Shown here: one piece after another, positions 62,498 through 64,000 of the stretch | Numbering within the stretch: position 1 is the first letter of the stretch | Layout of the letters: each line of letters starts with the position of its first letter | Assembly: GCA_032622095.1 (NCBI GenBank) | Contig: CP136067.1 | Location: forward strand, 76,910,705-76,974,704 | Origin: Siphonodentalium dalli | Lineage: Eukaryota; Mollusca; Scaphopoda; Gadilida; Siphonodentaliidae | Direction: 5' to 3' | DNA: 64,000 bases | The notes under the pieces: model-generated | What the model saw: only the letters and a program-made list of their open reading frames with translations | Database searches by the model: none | Told to the model about the DNA's origin: nothing | Position numbers and translations under genes: made by a program

Positions 62498-62931
62498 AAT
62501 GGGGCCCGGGGCTGGATGGTTATATGTGTACAACATTCTGTACATCACATTTTGATTCCTGGAGTCTACCGGCAGAGGAACAATGCTCTTAAGTATATAA
62601 TGTATTCATATAAACTGGGCTCAAATAAAATATGTTCAAACAAACTAAATCTACAACTTATGAAATGAGATGTTACCACAGCCACTAGTCATACTGCCAC
62701 GCATCGTAACGGCAGATATGACACCTATGCTTGATCATAATGCTAGAAATAATTGGATGAAATGCCACATATTGTGCAAGTGACTAACGCAGATAAAAAT
62801 GATGCTTCGGTCGTATTTTCTTCAGATTTATGATGACCACAATGACGTTAGTATGAACACAATTTGTCGTTTACCAACAAAACAAATGCTCAGACAAATA
62901 CACGTATACTTATTCTCTCTCCCTCCCTCCA

Positions 62932-62935
<4 letters not shown>

Positions 62936-62965
<30 letters not shown>

Positions 62966-62966
62966 G
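62936..62966 (+). repeat. (CT)n microsatellite
   Basis: About 14 CT units after a CTCCCTCCCTCC stretch. Confidence 0.95.
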
Positions 62967-63159
62967 AAATAAATTCTGCCATCTACAGATTAGATCATCA
63001 GTTAAACCCAACCTTTAGAGATTGAGCTGCATGTAGACCCCCTCCCCCTATGCGGATTTTTGGTGGTTATGATATCTTTGTAGAACTATATCAGTCCTTC
63101 AATTTGCCGGTTGTTTGCCATCATTCTGGCTATGGGGGATTTATAGGGTTATCGGTCTT

Positions 63160-63940
63160 TGAATCCAAGATGGCCGCCAACATTGAATATCTGACCAGGT
63201 AAATTTCAATTCGCAATTACTCAGAAAGTTTATAAGGTATTACGTCGTGAGATATGTCATTCTATTGATAATAGACTACTCCTTATTTATAGGTATGTAT
63301 ACATTTCCTATATAAAAAATGGCCACCGGAAGTAGAAAATATGACACTTTTTCACTAATATCTTCTATATCAGTTTCTGCTGTTTGGAAATATTCGAGAA
63401 TTGTCACTTTATTTTGTATATTTTATATTAACTGATCACTGGGGCAATGAAATAAGACATGTTTTGGGTCCTAGCCCCTTCCGACCCTTAAAAAATTTGA
63501 TTTTACCGAATGCGGTATAAAATTTTCACCAAAAAAAATCACAATTGGGATTCTAGTCACATTTCAAAAAGGAATGAGCAGAACTGTGTTATGTAAGTGA
63601 TGCATACCATTACCCGTGAATATTCCAAGTCATTGGAACCAAAATTGTTACTTAATTACTTAATTAGTTACTTAATAGCTCAAAATGGTCTCCAAAATAT
63701 GGAAAATTGTAAATATTGCCCCAGTACTGTGCCCTGCAATCGCTTACCAATTGTGGTTGATGAATAAAATTGGCTATTCTGCCTTTTATCCGTTGAAAAC
63801 TAACATGTCTGATTCACCTTGGTTAATTTTTAGTATTGTAACCACTGAATTGACCAGAAATATTGGATTTTACTCTCACAAACTTGACATAAATATCGGC
63901 ATTTTTTTTTAGGTACGGACCATGTTTTTGAAAGTAAACT
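63160..63940 (-). repeat. Dispersed repeat R1, inverted copy
   Basis: Reverse complement of the 8.25-kb copy: CCAAGATGGCCGCC, AATATCTTCTATATCAGTTT, ATTCTAGTCACATTTCAA and GGTTGATGAATAAAATTGGC occur in mirrored order. Confidence 0.8.
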
Positions 63941-64000
63941 ATTACTAACTTTGTTATGAAAGGTGTTTATTGTTTTTGATCTATTTAATATCTGTCACAA

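Overview
The window is eukaryotic, AT-rich and most likely from a bivalve mollusc. It contains one interpretable host gene with seven GT-AG exons spread over 43.5 kb, no bacterial-type operons, and very dense dispersed repeats of kinds I associate with bivalve genomes: 160-bp tandem cores inside Helentron-like elements, and short repeats beginning AGCTCACCTGAGACGAAG. The species assignment is inference.

The host gene is the coatomer zeta subunit (COPZ1) on the + strand. Coding exons lie at 5377-5436, 27125-27193, 30535-30616, 33889-33980, 37253-37386, 39019-39109 and 48860-48907. Every junction keeps frame and the product is 191 aa. Introns make up about 99% of the gene span and are packed with transposable elements.

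Layout. 1-5.3 kb: upstream DNA with a 1.37-kb element that has 65-bp perfect inverted ends. 5.4-27.1 kb (intron 1): a 41-bp tandem array; a nested complex at 9.5-13.3 kb in which two elements entered the left end of a third one 14 bp apart; a 3.36-kb element (13.4-16.8 kb) carrying a PIF1-helicase-like P-loop exon; a LINE reverse-transcriptase relic split by a hAT-like element; and a foldback with a TTAA-flanked piggyBac-like element inside it. 27-39 kb (introns 2-5): a Helentron-like element with about thirteen ~160-bp units, an 86-bp array, and a hAT-like element with a BED zinc finger nested in the terminus of another hAT-like element. 39-48.9 kb (intron 6): a second Helentron-like element, another TTAA element, a frameshifted antisense ORF pair, a 1.1-kb palindrome, a 29-bp-repeat foldback and two mariner-like MITEs. 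49-55.6 kb (downstream): an L1/Tx1-like LINE relic broken by a 1.45-kb element made almost wholly of about fifty GATATC palindromes, and by a dispersed repeat that itself carries a TAA-flanked MITE. 55.6-64 kb: further repeats, an 18-bp-TIR-bounded 4.3-kb interval with two unrecognised ORFs, and repeat copies at the right edge.

The strongest observations are structural. Target-site duplications can be read directly, and in two LINE relics removing the insertion plus one duplicate copy restores the interrupted reading frame. The GATATC-palindrome element is the most unusual object and the best candidate for something undescribed.
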